Shown: positions 1-13,261, numbered from the stretch's first letter. The stretch is 64,000 nt of DNA from Pontibacillus sp. HMF3514 (GCF_009858175.1 NZ_CP047393.1:1426001-1490000), one strand, 5' to 3'. Made by a program: numbers and translations. Notes: generated from the letters alone by a model not told the origin.

Positions 1-52
1 GACGGATGAAAGACTCTTAACAGAAATCCATGACTTTTTAAGGGAAACATGA
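1..52 (+). CDS. C-terminal end of an unidentified protein (partial)
   Basis: An open frame runs from the window edge to a TGA at 50-52 and gives the C-terminal residues TDERLLTEIHDFLRET. It stops 13 bases before the next gene's ATG, and that gene's ribosome binding site lies in the gap, so the two are probably co-transcribed. The fragment is too short to assign a family. It is called coding from position and spacing only. Confidence 0.4.
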   Translation, partial: TDERLLTEIHDFLRET

Positions 53-65
53 GAGGTGGGATACC

Positions 66-614
66 ATGTACGCAGTTGTAGGTTACTTTGGACCTCAAAC
101 CGAAGAGCAAATTCAAGAAATTTGGAAAGACTTGAGCGAGCAAGGCATTTCAGATTACGCCTATAGAGTAGGAGGCAATCGACCTCATATAACATTTGCG
201 GGTTATGATGAAGTAGATGAGTCCTCGTTTATAACGGATCTTGAGTCTTATTATGATGATAAAGAAGCTGTGGATGTAGAGATGAATGTACTCGGAACAT
301 TTATAGGGTCTAGTACGTTATTTATAACTCCAATCATGACCAAAGAACTTCTAGATTTTCACTGTGATCACCACGAAGCCTTCCATTCCTATCAAGATAA
401 CCCAGAATCTCTTTACCAACCAGGGAAATGGATTCCTCATTGTACGATTGCGAATTATTTAGAAGGAGACGCTTTACAACAAGCGTTTGATTATTGTTCA
501 AAACAATTAACCCCATTAAAAGCAACCATACAAGAAATTTCGTTGATTAAAGTGGTTAGGGAAGATGGTGAGGTACAAGAAGCAGTGAATTTGTTCTCTG
601 TGGCATTGAAATAG
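66..614 (+). CDS. 2'-5' RNA ligase superfamily (2H phosphoesterase) protein
   Basis: 182 residues with the two H-x-T/S motifs that define the 2H phosphoesterase fold: PHITFAG near residue 41 and PHCTIAN near residue 124. Family members cleave or ligate 2',5' or cyclic phosphodiester bonds in RNA or small nucleotides. The natural substrate of Bacillus relatives is generally unknown. The ATG follows a GAGAGGTGGG ribosome binding site. It probably ends an operon that enters from the left, because a strong hairpin terminator follows the stop. It is cytoplasmic, with no signal peptide or membrane segment. Family assignment is firm; substrate is not. Confidence 0.85.
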   Translation: MYAVVGYFGPQTEEQIQEIWKDLSEQGISDYAYRVGGNRPHITFAGYDEVDESSFITDLESYYDDKEAVDVEMNVLGTFIGSSTLFITPIMTKELLDFHCDHHEAFHSYQDNPESLYQPGKWIPHCTIANYLEGDALQQAFDYCSKQLTPLKATIQEISLIKVVREDGEVQEAVNLFSVALK

Positions 615-624
615 AATAAAGTTG

Positions 625-657
625 AAAAAGAGCTTGGAAAATCTTCAAGCTCTTTTT
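625..657. terminator. Bidirectional intrinsic terminator
   Basis: A 12-bp perfect inverted repeat (AAAAAGAGCTTG / CAAGCTCTTTTT) with a 9-base loop has a T-run on one side and an A-run on the other. It sits between two convergent genes and can stop transcription from both. Confidence 0.85.
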
Positions 658-667
658 CATGTAATCT

Positions 668-1168
668 CTAAATAGAAAGACGAAAAGCTTTTACAATAAT
701 ACCATCATTTGCTGGCTGAAAGTCGTGTTGAGGTAATCGTTCAAAACCATATCGTTCATATAAAGAGATAGCATCATTCATAAATTCACCCGTGTGTAAA
801 CCAATAAAGTTATACCCTTTCGCTTTCGTTCTTTTAATACATTCATCAATCAGAGCTGTAGCAATCCCTCTTCCTCTTGTCTCAGGTGAAACAGAAAGAA
901 CTCGAATTTCTGGGTAATCCAATGTATCTACATACCCTTCGTAAGCGTCCGTTTTTGCAGGAAACAGTGCTATACTACCCACGATAGATTCATCGATTTC
1001 CGATACAATTAATTCAACACCAGGTTGTTGGTCTGCTTTGGAGGAAATAGCTTTCTTTAATGCTTTCCAGTGTTCTTCTGGTATAGATTGGATATGATCT
1101 CGGTAAGCTTCAACTCTTTGTTCTCTTATTGCTGGGATTTCTTCTTCTTTTGCATCGCGTATAATCAT
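668..1168 (-). CDS. GNAT family N-acetyltransferase
   Basis: About 166 residues. The acetyl-CoA pyrophosphate-binding motif GRGIATALIDECIKR is clear, followed by the C-terminal ISLYERYGFE pattern of GNAT proteins. These transfer acetyl from acetyl-CoA to an amine on a small molecule or protein; the acceptor cannot be told. An ATG at 1192 would add eight residues. The ATG at 1168 is preferred because AGGAGT (1178-1183) sits nine bases upstream of it, inside the longer reading. It is monocistronic and shares a bidirectional terminator with the convergent RNA-ligase-like gene. Confidence 0.85.
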   Translation of the reverse strand: MIIRDAKEEEIPAIREQRVEAYRDHIQSIPEEHWKALKKAISSKADQQPGVELIVSEIDESIVGSIALFPAKTDAYEGYVDTLDYPEIRVLSVSPETRGRGIATALIDECIKRTKAKGYNFIGLHTGEFMNDAISLYERYGFERLPQHDFQPANDGIIVKAFRLSI

Positions 1169-1257
1169 CGTTTTTGGACTCCTATTTCTCATTTTGGATC
1201 ATTTATTATTTGTTTATTATTCTTCCTATACATCCTCTTTACATTTGTTTAAAAAGA

Positions 1258-1266
1258 GGGGGGGGG
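1258..1266. repeat. G9 homopolymer tract
   Basis: Nine consecutive G residues in the space upstream of the divergent GNAT gene. It lies about 90 bases before the start codon on the other strand, outside any coding sequence. A role in slippage-based variation is possible but nothing else supports it. Confidence 0.6.
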
Positions 1267-1443
1267 AGCATTATTCATTATCGCATTCTATGATTATTAG
1301 GAAATAATAGTCAAGGATAATACATTATCAATTTTGCTCTAAGCGTTTGGTCAGTCTTGCATGTTTATTGTAAAATGCATAATATTTTGATATAATTGGA
1401 ATGTGTATGGTGATAAATTTTAATTAATAAGGAGGAGAATAAA

Positions 1444-1726
1444 GTTCTATTGGTTGTTGTAGGAACTGGGGCAGATTTAGAATTCGTACATAATGCGACT
1501 CTATCCATTACAGCGATTGATTTTCTCCTGAGATGCTCCAAAAAGCAAAAGAGAAGTACCCAAATTCATCGATACAATTTATGGAAATTGACGCTCAGAA
1601 TATGAGGTTTGATGATCACTAATTCGACATCGTTAATCAGATGTTTCTTGTGCTCAACTAAATGTAAAAGAGGGGGAAGTTGTGTCTATTCTAGATGATA
1701 GCTGTTCAGGCTTTACCCTAATTTAA
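1444..1726 (+). pseudogene. Decayed class I SAM-dependent methyltransferase
   Basis: Stitching frames together reads as a short UbiE-like methyltransferase. Frame one gives a glycine-rich SAM motif (VVVGTGADLEF) and ITAIDF. One base is missing near 1524, and the next frame gives SPEMLQKAKEKYP then MEIDAQNMRFDDH. A TAA at 1620-1622 interrupts FDIVN, and a further frame gives LNVKEGEVVSILDDS before TAA at 1724. A good ribosome binding site (AAGGAGGAG, 1429-1437) remains but no ATG follows it. This is at least two frame changes plus a nonsense codon, so it is a dead gene rather than a sequencing slip. The family is inferred from motif order. Confidence 0.75.
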
Positions 1727-2031
1727 AAAAATGGTGATATTGGTTGGATAAAGAAAGGGATAGTTGAATAGAATTGTTTTATGAATAGAAGAGCCTCATT
1801 ATAAAGGAGGAAAACCTATTCATTTACTTACCACTATTAATTTAGTAGAATATGTTTAACGAACGATTTTGAAATCGCTTTCTTTCTTCGTCCTCAGTAG
1901 AATACTAGGTCTTACATACTGAAAGTGGTGTTGAATGTTTCAGGTTGGCAGTTCAAGGAAACAGTTTTGGGGTTATATAATGTGGGCTTTTAAAAGCTAG
2001 CAAAACTTTTATATAAAAGGAGACTGTAAGT
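1727..2031 (+). other. Intergenic region upstream of aldehyde dehydrogenase
   Basis: No supported gene. An AAAGGAGGAAAACC ribosome-binding-like string near 1804 is followed by a 13-codon open stretch lacking a start, probably another decayed remnant. A cre-like sequence lies at 1869-1883. The region presumably carries the promoter for the aldehyde dehydrogenase gene, but I could not pick convincing -35 and -10 boxes. Confidence 0.4.
1869..1883 (+). promoter_or_regulatory. Candidate cre (CcpA) site
   Basis: TTGAAATCGCTTTCT matches every fixed position of the Bacillus cre consensus WTGNAANCGNWNNCW. It lies about 150 bases before the aldehyde dehydrogenase start, so carbon catabolite control of that gene is plausible. 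The match is by eye and unverified. Confidence 0.4.
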
Positions 2032-3456
2032 ATGCGAATTAACTTAAAACATTACATTAATGGTGAATGGGTAGATTCAACAGGTTCAGAAAAAGAAGAT
2101 GTGATTAACCCAGCTACTGAAGAGGTTATGGGGACAATTAGTATGGGTACAAAAGAAGATCTAGATAGAGCAGTAGCAGCTGCTCGTGCGGCATTCCCAT
2201 ATTTCTCACAGACTTCAAAAGAAGAGCGTATTGAAATGCTTGAGAAAATAGCTGAAGAGTACGCTAAACGAAAAGATGAACTAATTGATGTTATGACAGA
2301 TGAACTTGGTTCTCCACTTAAAATCTCCGAAAAGGTACATTACAACATGGGATATGCTCACTTTTCACAAGCTGCCAAATCTCTAAAGGATTTCAAATTC
2401 GAAGAGGATCGTGGCGGGCATACCGTTATGAAGGATTCTGTAGGGGTTAGTGGACTAATTACACCTTGGAACTTCCCAACAAACCAGACGTCAACAAAGA
2501 TTGCTAGTGCTCTCGCGGCAGGTAGCCCAGTCGTATTAAAGCCTTCCGAGTTAACACCGTTTGCAGCTATTATTCTAGCAGAGATTATTGACGCAGCAGG
2601 TGTTCCAAAAGGCGTATTTAACCTTGTAAATGGTTCAGGTGAAGTGATTGGTGATGGCATTAGTTCTCACCCTGATATTGACCTCGTATCCTTCACAGGT
2701 TCTGTTGGTGTAGGTACTAAAATTATGCAAAATGCTTCTCATACAATTAAGAGTGTTTCACTTGAATTAGGTGGTAAATCACCACTTGTTGTATTAGATG
2801 ATGCAGATGTAGAAGTAGCTGCTAAAACAGCAGTTAATAACATTGCGATGAACTCAGGGCAAGTTTGCTCCGCAGCAACAAGAGTTTTAATCCCTGCATC
2901 TATGAAAGAGTCATTTGAAGAAGCGGTTAAAAATGTACTAAATAAATTCCCTGTTGGTAACCCAAGAGAGAAAAGCTTTGTAGGACCACTTGTTGCTCAA
3001 AAACAATGGGACCGTGTTCAATCTTATATTGAAAAAGGGATTGAAGAAGGTGCAACACTACTAGCTGGTGGTACAGGGAAACCTGAAGGACTTGAGACAG
3101 GATACTATGCAAAACCAACTGTCTTCACGGATGTAAAAAATGATATGACAATTGCTCAAGAAGAGATCTTCGGACCTGTTATGTCAATCATTACGTATGA
3201 CACAGTAGACGAAGCGATCGAGATCAGTAATGATGTTGTGTATGGCTTGGCTGGATATGTAGTTGGCCAAGACCCAGATACACTTAAGAAAGTAGCTTCT
3301 AGCATCCGTGCTGGCCGAATCGTGGTCAATAACGCAGCACCAGACTTTGCAGCACCATTTGGTGGGTACAAACAATCTGGTATCGGACGTGAGTGGGGCG
3401 ACCATGGTATTGATGAATTCCTAGAAACAAAAGCTATTCTAGGGTTTCCTTCATAA
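2032..3456 (+). CDS. NAD(P)-dependent aldehyde dehydrogenase
   Basis: 474 residues, the normal length for this superfamily, which oxidises aldehydes to carboxylic acids in the cytoplasm. Visible landmarks are PWN with Asn147, the cofactor segment VVLKPSELTPFAA (Lys170), the Rossmann turn FTGSVGVG (221-228), LELGGKSP with general base Glu245, catalytic Cys279 in NSGQVCSA, and EEIFGPV near the C terminus. The start follows AAAAGGAGACTGTAAGT. It stands alone, with a terminator behind it and a possible cre site upstream. The aldehyde substrate cannot be read from sequence. Confidence 0.93.
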   Translation: MRINLKHYINGEWVDSTGSEKEDVINPATEEVMGTISMGTKEDLDRAVAAARAAFPYFSQTSKEERIEMLEKIAEEYAKRKDELIDVMTDELGSPLKISEKVHYNMGYAHFSQAAKSLKDFKFEEDRGGHTVMKDSVGVSGLITPWNFPTNQTSTKIASALAAGSPVVLKPSELTPFAAIILAEIIDAAGVPKGVFNLVNGSGEVIGDGISSHPDIDLVSFTGSVGVGTKIMQNASHTIKSVSLELGGKSPLVVLDDADVEVAAKTAVNNIAMNSGQVCSAATRVLIPASMKESFEEAVKNVLNKFPVGNPREKSFVGPLVAQKQWDRVQSYIEKGIEEGATLLAGGTGKPEGLETGYYAKPTVFTDVKNDMTIAQEEIFGPVMSIITYDTVDEAIEISNDVVYGLAGYVVGQDPDTLKKVASSIRAGRIVVNNAAPDFAAPFGGYKQSGIGREWGDHGIDEFLETKAILGFPS

Positions 3457-3469
3457 TTAGATATGAAAC

Positions 3470-3499
3470 AAAGGCATGAGTGTTTTCACTCATGCCTTT
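3470..3499 (+). terminator. Intrinsic terminator of aldehyde dehydrogenase gene
   Basis: A 13-bp perfect stem (AAAGGCATGAGTG / CACTCATGCCTTT) with a TTTT loop and trailing T residues, 14 bases after the stop codon. Confidence 0.9.
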
Positions 3500-3614
3500 T
3501 TAAGTTTTAAAATAGTGCTAATAAATTGATAACCCTATTTAATAAAGTTATAATTTATATAATATTTAGATACTGAGACTTTGAGCGTTGACTATTTTGA
3601 TCAAGTGGGGGAGT

Positions 3615-4532
3615 ATGCTTTTGCTTAATACTATTGAGGATCACGATGTACAACAGGATTTGTTATTTAAAGCAATGGAAAGTAATTTAGCTATTATTCA
3701 ATTTGGAACTGATCGCAGAGTATCATATGTAAATTCACTATTTTCAAACACTATGAGATTTCAGAATCAAAACGATATGATTGGATTACATCATAAAGAA
3801 TTTTGTTTTGAATCATTTGTTCAAAGTTCAAATTATGAAGCATTTTGGAACAGCCTCCTAAAAGGAAATAGTTTTCAGGATAAAATTAATCGTAAAGATG
3901 CTTATGGCAATGAAGTCTGGTTAGAAGCTACATATATGCCAATTTATGAAGATAACCAGGTAATAGGTGTTCTTAAGGTAGCAACGAATATAACAGAGCG
4001 ACAAGGAGACATTCAAGAAGTTGTGGAAAGTCTTCAAGATATGTCCAAAACCTTAAATCAACGCGCCGAAGAAGGATTAAGACATCATGAAAATTTAAAT
4101 GAACAAGTGGAACAAATCGCGGCTGTCTCAAAAGGGAATACACAAGTGTTGAATGATTTAAAGGCCCAAGCAAATGAAATTCAGGGTGTGGTCAAAACGA
4201 TACGTGAGATTGCATCTCAAACCAATTTATTATCTTTAAATGCAGCGATTGAAGCAGCTAGAGCTGGTGAGCATGGCAGAGGTTTTGATGTTGTAGCGAA
4301 AGAGGTACGTAAATTATCTACCCAGGTAGAGCACTCTATCGGAGAGGTAAAGAGTAGCATTGAAAAATTCACAAGCGAAATTTCAAATATCACATCAGGA
4401 ACTGAGAAAATTCAAAACGATGTAGAGGAAGCTGTGCAACAAATCCAAGTCGCCTCTAGTGGTTATCAAGAAGTTGTTGCGTCAGGGGAAGCTTTAAAAG
4501 AAGAAGCAGACAAATTAACGGACATTATTTAA
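3615..4532 (+). CDS. Soluble PAS-domain methyl-accepting chemotaxis protein
   Basis: About 305 residues with no membrane segment. An N-terminal PAS domain (roughly residues 15-125, including the [17 protein letters not shown] strand) precedes a shortened chemoreceptor signalling domain. The highly conserved hairpin tip is present as [20 protein letters not shown], then [15 protein letters not shown]. Such cytoplasmic receptors (compare Bacillus YfmS) feed CheA/CheW, usually sensing redox or an internal ligand through PAS. A TTG or GTG farther upstream is possible, but the ATG at 3615 directly after GTGGGGGAG is the best start, although the spacing is short. Monocistronic. Confidence 0.85.
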   Translation: MLLLNTIEDHDVQQDLLFKAMESNLAIIQFGTDRRVSYVNSLFSNTMRFQNQNDMIGLHHKEFCFESFVQSSNYEAFWNSLLKGNSFQDKINRKDAYGNEVWLEATYMPIYEDNQVIGVLKVATNITERQGDIQEVVESLQDMSKTLNQRAEEGLRHHENLNEQVEQIAAVSKGNTQVLNDLKAQANEIQGVVKTIREIASQTNLLSLNAAIEAARAGEHGRGFDVVAKEVRKLSTQVEHSIGEVKSSIEKFTSEISNITSGTEKIQNDVEEAVQQIQVASSGYQEVVASGEALKEEADKLTDII

Positions 4533-4557
4533 AAGAAAAAGAAAATGTAAAAGAATT

Positions 4558-4588
4558 AAGCAACAGGAACTCTTCCTGTTGCTTTTCT
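4558..4588 (+). terminator. Intrinsic terminator of chemoreceptor gene
   Basis: A 12-bp perfect stem (AAGCAACAGGAA / TTCCTGTTGCTT) with a three-base loop and a T-rich tail. Confidence 0.85.
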
Positions 4589-4589
4589 T

Positions 4590-4715
4590 ATGTTATGTTT
4601 TCATCTTCCTGGTAAATGGGAAGTATCTCAATTACCTGAAAACAAAGACTTTCAAGTGTTTTGGAGAAAGGTACTAGATGATTTTACAAATGGGGACTAC
4701 AAAGAGAAATTGTAA
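4590..4715 (+). pseudogene. Fragment of an unidentified gene
   Basis: A 41-codon frame beginning inside the tail of the preceding terminator encodes a protein-like sequence rich in aromatic residues (WEVSQLPENKDFQVFWRKV) and ends at TAA 4713-4715. It has no ribosome binding site. It looks like the C-terminal end of a lost gene fused to the terminator of its neighbour. I do not recognise the family. Confidence 0.45.
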
Positions 4716-4755
4716 TAATGTCCGATATTTTGAGATTCGGTAATATGTATTATCT

Positions 4756-4788
4756 AGCACTTTTCAATAAAGAGAAAAGTGCTTTTTA
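4756..4788 (+). terminator. Intrinsic terminator behind a gene fragment
   Basis: A 10-bp stem (AGCACTTTTC / GAAAAGTGCT) followed by five T residues. It probably served the gene whose remnant lies at 4590-4715. Confidence 0.75.
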
Positions 4789-4864
4789 TATGAAAAAAGA
4801 TTGAGTTCATTCCCTACTTTTGGAATAATTGGATTTAATATATTTTAAAAGGGGGGGAGGAACC

Positions 4865-5656
4865 ATGCAATATTTTGTGAGAAATAAAGAGATCATAGGG
4901 AATGTACATGTACCAAGTCAGGATAACAACAAACGAATTGGATTAGTATGGCTACCAGGTTTGCCTAATCACCCCATCGTAGAGGATATGGGAACTCCAC
5001 TAGCTGATTTAGGATTTACAGTTTTAAATGCACGATACCCTGGCAGTTGGCAAAGTTATGGAAGTTTTGGTCCTGAAAGTTCTTTAGAAGGTGCTTTACT
5101 TGGGATAGAACTTCTATCTAAGGGTGAAACTCAGGACTTAGCTTCTCAAGAAGATATCTCTTGGGATATCGATCATATTGTTCTAGTTGGGAATAGCTAT
5201 GGAGGAGCAATTACGATGAGTGCATTAGGTGTTTCTGACTTAGTCGACGCTGCTGTAGCATTTTGTCCTTTACTTGAACCATCAGAACAAAATCAGGATG
5301 AAGAATTACCTGAAACAGATTTATCTAGCATCTATCCTTTTTTAAAAAGATGTCATGAGAATGTATTTCGTCATTTAGATGAGGAAGAATGGGCTAACTT
5401 TATTAAAGGAAATCATAAGTGCAACCCCAAAAAATACATACATGAAATTAAAGATAAACCTATCTTACTTCTTCATGGCCATGAGGATAAAAGCATTCGA
5501 TCTTACCATACAGAAAATTTCTATCAAGCTCTAAAAGAAGCTGGAGCCGATAAAGTAAAGGCAGTATTTAAAAAGGGAATCGGTCATGGAAGAGAACTAA
5601 GAAGCTCCACCAAAGAGTTATGGGTCGATTGGATTTTAGAAAATGTGAATCAATAA
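4865..5656 (+). CDS. Alpha/beta hydrolase (dienelactone hydrolase / peptidase S9-like)
   Basis: 263 residues from the ATG at 4865, which follows a strong GGGGGGAGG site; an upstream in-frame ATG lacks one. The fold is visible as LVWLPGLPN (oxyanion loop), nucleophile elbow GNSYGG, acid loop LLLHGHEDKS and histidine region GIGHGRE. It is cytoplasmic. The gene is followed 31 bases later by the ceramidase-family gene and is probably in the same transcript, which hints at lipid or amide ester turnover. That functional link is inference. No known family member can be named. Confidence 0.85.
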   Translation: MQYFVRNKEIIGNVHVPSQDNNKRIGLVWLPGLPNHPIVEDMGTPLADLGFTVLNARYPGSWQSYGSFGPESSLEGALLGIELLSKGETQDLASQEDISWDIDHIVLVGNSYGGAITMSALGVSDLVDAAVAFCPLLEPSEQNQDEELPETDLSSIYPFLKRCHENVFRHLDEEEWANFIKGNHKCNPKKYIHEIKDKPILLLHGHEDKSIRSYHTENFYQALKEAGADKVKAVFKKGIGHGRELRSSTKELWVDWILENVNQ

Positions 5657-5687
5657 AATAAGCTTTATATATATAGGAGAGATAAAC

Positions 5688-6951
5688 TTGAGTAATGTAG
5701 GAGTATTTACGGTAGACATCACACCTCCTTTAGGTATTGACTTCATTGGATACCATAGACCTGAAGGAATTACGGCAATTGATGAGCATTTATATGCAAC
5801 AGCCTTTGTTTTTGAGCATAAAGAAGAGAAATCAGTATTCATTAGTGTAGATAATGCTGGCATGTTAGTTGAGGACACAGATGAGATTCGAAATGAGATT
5901 GCTAGAGAACTAAACCTAAACAAGGAGAAGATCACAGTTTGTTATACTCATACTCATTCTGGACCTGCGACTGCTAGTGAACAATCTTTAGTAAAAGCTT
6001 ATAAAACTACTTTAATTTCTAATACTCTACATGCTGCAAAAAGCAAACGAACGATTAAAGGATGCGACAGTTGGTTGGGAAGTAACACATGTAGATATAG
6101 GTGATAATCGAAGAGAAATGGGCTCAGACGGCAAAGTGAAAATGGGAACGAACTTGGATGGAATTGTAGATCGTCGTCTTGGTGTACTGGCGATAAGAGA
6201 TGAATCAACCAGTGATATGAAAGGTGTAATGGTCTTTTGTACCGCTCATCCTAATGTCCTGAAAAAAGACAGCAACCGTCTATCTGCTGATTATCCAGGT
6301 CTGACAAGAGAGATTCTAAGTAAAGCATTAGGTTGTCCTGTTATTGTCGTTCAAGGTGCTGCAGGAAATGTTAACGCAAAATATCGAGGGTCAATGGAAG
6401 CATTGAAGCATATGGCATATAAGGTAAGTGGTCATATTTTAACCATGATTCCACAAATTCAGTTTTCTACGATATCTAAATTACAAACCCGTTCAACCAA
6501 AATGTCTATGAATCTTAAAGAAATCCCCGACCCAGAGGGGATTAAACGAATGGCTGAGTTGGCTCAGGAACAGTGGGGAGTCAATACGGACAAGTGGCAT
6601 GAAGCGATCTTGAAGAAACAATCTAAAGATATCACAAAACTGTCTATTGATTTAGAAATTCAAATGCTTCAAATCAATAAAGGTTCATTTGCTGGCATTC
6701 CAATGGAGCCATTTTCTGAGGTGGCGATTGAGTTACAAGAACAGCTGGATGATGACTTAATGTTTTTTGGTGGATATACAAACGGATACCTAGGCTACTT
6801 ACCAACAAAAGAAGCTTATCCATATGGAGGGTACGAAGTTGAATTAAACCCTGTAGTTTATGGTCCAATGACCGGCTTATGGATGCCTCCAGTTGAGGAT
6901 GCAGCAGACAATGTTGTTATGGAGGTTATAGGGTTGTATAAAAGGGATTAA
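5688..6951 (+). pseudogene. Neutral/alkaline ceramidase-family protein, frameshifted
   Basis: The two halves together give about 420 residues of a neutral ceramidase N-terminal domain-like protein, a zinc amidase family that hydrolyses N-acyl sphingosine or related amides. The 5' part starts at TTG 5688 after TAGGAGAG and contains VDITPPLG and the zinc-ligand motif THTHSGP. The 3' part has QGAAGNVN, GIPMEPFSE, YTNGYLGYLP and the typical C-terminal region. The frame moves by +1 at a run of five A residues (6037-6041). One A fewer restores a continuous reading across HAAK/ANERLKD. The rest is intact, so a recent mutation or a sequencing error is more likely than long decay. No signal peptide, so it would act inside the cell. 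Confidence 0.8.
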
Positions 6952-7089
6952 GGCTGATTTTGATAAAACTTTCTTGAGCATTTCCAATGAATTTATTATA
7001 AGACTACCCTCATAAAAAGCACGGATTGTGTAGTATTCTATTAATAAGCAACATATTATTAAGAAATAGAATATGAAGGGAGTCATCAC

Positions 7090-7767
7090 ATGGTAGATGG
7101 ATGGAGGATGGCAAGTCATGCTCTTTCTCAAATTAATGTGACTTCAAATCCTAACAATGAACCTGTGTCTATAGATGGTGATCATAAAGATATCAGGTGT
7201 GTTGGTGTAGGAACAGATGCAGCTGTTTTCCAAACAATTCATGCTCCACTTTATGCCTTTAAACTATATGCGAAAGATAAGGTTTATAAAATTAAAGAAG
7301 AAGAGCGGATCTACCGTATGTTAGGGGAATCTCCTTACTTTCCCAAGTGTTTTGAAGCGGATGATCGATGGCTCGTTTTACGTTACGAAGAAGGTGTAAC
7401 GCTCTATGACTGTATTCTTCAAGGTATTCATATTCCAGAACAGGTCATAAAAGATGTGGAGGATGCAAGAGGATATGTACGGGAGAAAGGATTAAACCCT
7501 CGCGATATTCATCTTCGTAATATATTATTACAAGATGGTAGAGCAAAGATTATAGATGTATCAGAATATGCGAAGTCTGGAAATGACTATCGTTGGGAGC
7601 ACCTTATGCAAGCATATCATGATCATTATCATCTAATTGATCGTAAGGCTATTCCTTTTTGGTTAGTAGAGACTGTACGAAAGTGGTATAACCAATGGTC
7701 AAAACATTCTTCCTCATTCGAAGATTTTATGAAAATGATCATGAAGTTTAAAGCGAGAAGAGATTAA
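7090..7767 (+). CDS. Protein kinase-like protein (YrzF/YbdM type)
   Basis: 225 residues resembling the small atypical Ser/Thr kinase-like proteins of Bacillus. A glycine loop GVGTDAAVF (near residue 40), the putative ATP lysine in YAFKLYAK (near 60), a catalytic-loop-like NPRDIHLRNILL (near 140) and KIIDVSEY in place of DFG are in the right order. The catalytic loop has RDIH instead of HRD, as in RIO/lipopolysaccharide-kinase-like proteins, so activity is uncertain. The ATG follows GAAGGGAG. It is monocistronic and convergent with the hut operon. Confidence 0.75.
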   Translation: MVDGWRMASHALSQINVTSNPNNEPVSIDGDHKDIRCVGVGTDAAVFQTIHAPLYAFKLYAKDKVYKIKEEERIYRMLGESPYFPKCFEADDRWLVLRYEEGVTLYDCILQGIHIPEQVIKDVEDARGYVREKGLNPRDIHLRNILLQDGRAKIIDVSEYAKSGNDYRWEHLMQAYHDHYHLIDRKAIPFWLVETVRKWYNQWSKHSSSFEDFMKMIMKFKARRD

Positions 7768-7772
7768 TATAA

Positions 7773-7807
7773 AAATGCCCTGGAAACTATATAATTCCAG
7801 GGCATTT
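7773..7807. terminator. Bidirectional terminator between kinase-like gene and hut operon
   Basis: A 13-bp perfect stem (AAATGCCCTGGAA / TTCCAGGGCATTT) with flanking A and T tracts. It lies between convergent genes and ends the hut transcript on the minus strand. Confidence 0.88.
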
Positions 7808-7812
7808 AGCTT

Positions 7813-11685
<3,873 letters not shown>

Positions 11686-11698
11686 AACTGATTCCTCC

Positions 11699-13210
11699 TT
11701 ATGATTTGATGAGAGACGGATTCCATTGGAAGGATTCCGTTTGTAGCCATTGGGTTACACGTTCAATATCCTCTGAGAAGATGCGGTCTTCGGTGATGGA
11801 AGGGCAAATAGTTCTGACTTGTTGCCACAATTTTTTAGTGAGAGGAGCCATTTTTTCAGTTCCTCGGTATTCAGCCGCCTGTAATGCACAGATGAGTTCG
11901 ATAGCTAGGACACGGCGACTGTTTTGAATAATGTGTGAAGCATGACGTGCTGCAATGGTTCCCATAGAAACATGGTCTTCTTGGTTTGCAGATGATGGAA
12001 TGGAATCAACACTCGCTGGATGCGCTAATGTTTTATTTTCCGATACTAAGGATGCAGCACTGTATTGCATAATCATCGCGCCAGACTGAAGTCCGGGTTC
12101 AGGGCTTAGAAAAGCAGGGAGGTCATTCAACTGGGGATTGACCAGTCGTTCCACTCTGCGTTCTGAAATGTTCGCAAGTTCAGCAACTGCTGTTTTCATG
12201 AAGTCCATCGCCAGGGCAATCGGTTGACCATGAAAATTCCCTCCTGATATGACAGTTGCGCCATCATCCAAAATAAGCGGATTATCTGTTGCTGCGTTTG
12301 CTTCAATTTCTAGTTTTTCTTTGATGTAGTCAAGAGATTGCCATGTTGCGCCATGAACCTGAGGGATGCACCTTAGTGAGTAGGCATCCTGAACACGTTT
12401 TTCACCTTGATGTGTGGTTAATTGACTTCCTTGGAGTAGATTACGCATACGTTTGGCCACATCAATTTGTTGAGAATAGCCTCGGGCTTCATGAATGGCA
12501 GGATGGAAGACGTCCGTTATGCCTTCTAATCCTTCCATCGTCATTGCAGCAATCCATTCACTCTGATAGGCGAGCCGTTCAGCTTCTATAAAGTTTATTA
12601 CTCCCATAGCGGTCATGGCCTGCGTACCGTTAATAAGAGCAAGCCCTTCTTTTGCCTGTAGGGATATAGGATTAATCCCTTTTTGATTGAACACTTCTTC
12701 TGTCTTTTTTACTTCTCCTTTATAGGTAACGTTTCCTTCCCCTATTAGCACAAGAGCCAAGTGAGATAGGGGGGCAAGGTCACCAGATGCTCCCAATGAT
12801 CCCTGTTGGGGAATGACAGGATGAATTTGCTCATTTAACAAAGTTAATAGTTTTTCAGCAACGATTGGACGAATGCCGGAATATCCTTTAATTAATGCAT
12901 TAAGTCGAAGTAAAATCATCGTTCTAGAAACCACTTCGGGAAATGGGTCTCCAACTCCGCATGCATGGGATCGAATCAGATGGAGTTGTAAGTCATTTAC
13001 GTCTTGTTCTGGAATGGATACATCGCTAAATTTTCCGAACCCTGTGTTAATGCCATATACGTTTTTTCCACTAGCGACGATCTTTTGTACCGTTTGATGG
13101 CTATGCTTTACGTTTTCCATAGAAGTAGGAGCAATTTGAACAGGCTCGTTGTGATAACTGACTCGGATGATATCATCTATACGCAATGAATCTCCTGTAA
13201 TTTCTAGCAA
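11699..13210 (-). CDS. hutH: Histidine ammonia-lyase HutH
   Basis: 503 residues. Deaminates L-histidine to trans-urocanate, the entry step of the pathway. The Ala-Ser-Gly tripeptide that cyclises into the MIO cofactor is present in [14 protein letters not shown] near residue 140, and [10 protein letters not shown] occurs near the N terminus. The start is taken as TTG at 13210, eight bases after AAAGGAGG (13219-13226). An in-frame TTG at 13240 would place the ribosome binding site inside the coding region. It is separated from hutP by the HutP-responsive terminator. Confidence 0.96.
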   Translation of the reverse strand: MLEITGDSLRIDDIIRVSYHNEPVQIAPTSMENVKHSHQTVQKIVASGKNVYGINTGFGKFSDVSIPEQDVNDLQLHLIRSHACGVGDPFPEVVSRTMILLRLNALIKGYSGIRPIVAEKLLTLLNEQIHPVIPQQGSLGASGDLAPLSHLALVLIGEGNVTYKGEVKKTEEVFNQKGINPISLQAKEGLALINGTQAMTAMGVINFIEAERLAYQSEWIAAMTMEGLEGITDVFHPAIHEARGYSQQIDVAKRMRNLLQGSQLTTHQGEKRVQDAYSLRCIPQVHGATWQSLDYIKEKLEIEANAATDNPLILDDGATVISGGNFHGQPIALAMDFMKTAVAELANISERRVERLVNPQLNDLPAFLSPEPGLQSGAMIMQYSAASLVSENKTLAHPASVDSIPSSANQEDHVSMGTIAARHASHIIQNSRRVLAIELICALQAAEYRGTEKMAPLTKKLWQQVRTICPSITEDRIFSEDIERVTQWLQTESFQWNPSLIKS

Positions 13211-13261
13211 TCTAAAAACCTCCTTTATTTTCTGAAGCAAAAGTGCCGGTTCAAATCTAAT

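Noticed and set aside
1258-1266. Phase-variable G tract
   Set aside because: Nine G residues exist, but they lie outside promoter spacing and coding sequence of any gene I can support.
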